From: Anaerolineae bacterium
GTDB taxonomy: Bacteria; Chloroflexota; Anaerolineae; B4-G1
NCBI GenBank assembly: GCA_016783285.1
Contig: JADHWW010000197.1
Location: forward strand, 1 to 7,210
Length of the DNA stretch: 7,210 nt
Direction: 5' to 3'
The translations under genes were made by a program, and so were the position numbers. Position 1 is the stretch's first letter. Every line of letters begins with the position of its first letter. Shown one piece after another: positions 6,072 to 7,210 of this stretch. The notes beneath the pieces were generated by a model, which saw only the letters and a program-made list of their open reading frames with translations, ran no database searches and was not told where the DNA came from.

Positions 6072-7210
<1,139 letters not shown>

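Overview
The window is a gene-dense, GC-rich bacterial segment with every supported gene on the + strand. It most resembles a Chloroflexota (Anaerolineae-like) genome, an inference from three things. An in-frame copy of the CCTTCGACAGGCTCAGGG-type repeat is read as PSTGSGQA inside a protein, which I recall as common in that group. Runs of degenerate 7-8 nt repeats sit at gene ends. The adenosylhomocysteinase is the archaeal/Thermotoga-like type. No taxonomic marker gene is present.

Layout. 1-842: 3' part of an RfbH/DdhC-type CDP-4-dehydro-6-deoxyglucose 3-dehydratase (deoxysugar synthesis). 839-1552: a family 2 glycosyltransferase, overlapping the previous stop by 4 nt. 1553-1650: a non-coding inverted array of octamers. 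1662-2723: a PfkB-family sugar/nucleoside kinase carrying an in-frame repeat insertion and a frameshifted duplication at its 3' end. 2731-3543: a GNAT acetyltransferase. 3540-4139: an unrecognised 199-residue protein with a C-terminal zinc-ribbon-like Cys4 motif. 4136-6067: a fusion of a DNA (cytosine-N4/adenine-N6) methyltransferase to a C-terminal region with DHH-phosphoesterase-like motifs. 6091-end: adenosylhomocysteinase, cut by the window edge.

How the genes may work together. The first two genes fit a cell-surface polysaccharide locus. The kinase and adenosylhomocysteinase could both serve S-adenosylmethionine by-product recycling if the kinase accepts adenosine, which is not proven. 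The 3540-6067 pair stands out: the two genes overlap each other (ATGA), look less GC-rich at third codon positions than their neighbours, and lie between otherwise ordinary housekeeping-type genes. The methyltransferase/DHH-like fusion with its zinc-ribbon partner is the best candidate here for an undescribed DNA-modification or defence module. No recognisable restriction endonuclease accompanies it, so any nuclease activity would have to come from the DHH-like half or the small partner. All family assignments come from reading motifs by eye; no search was run.
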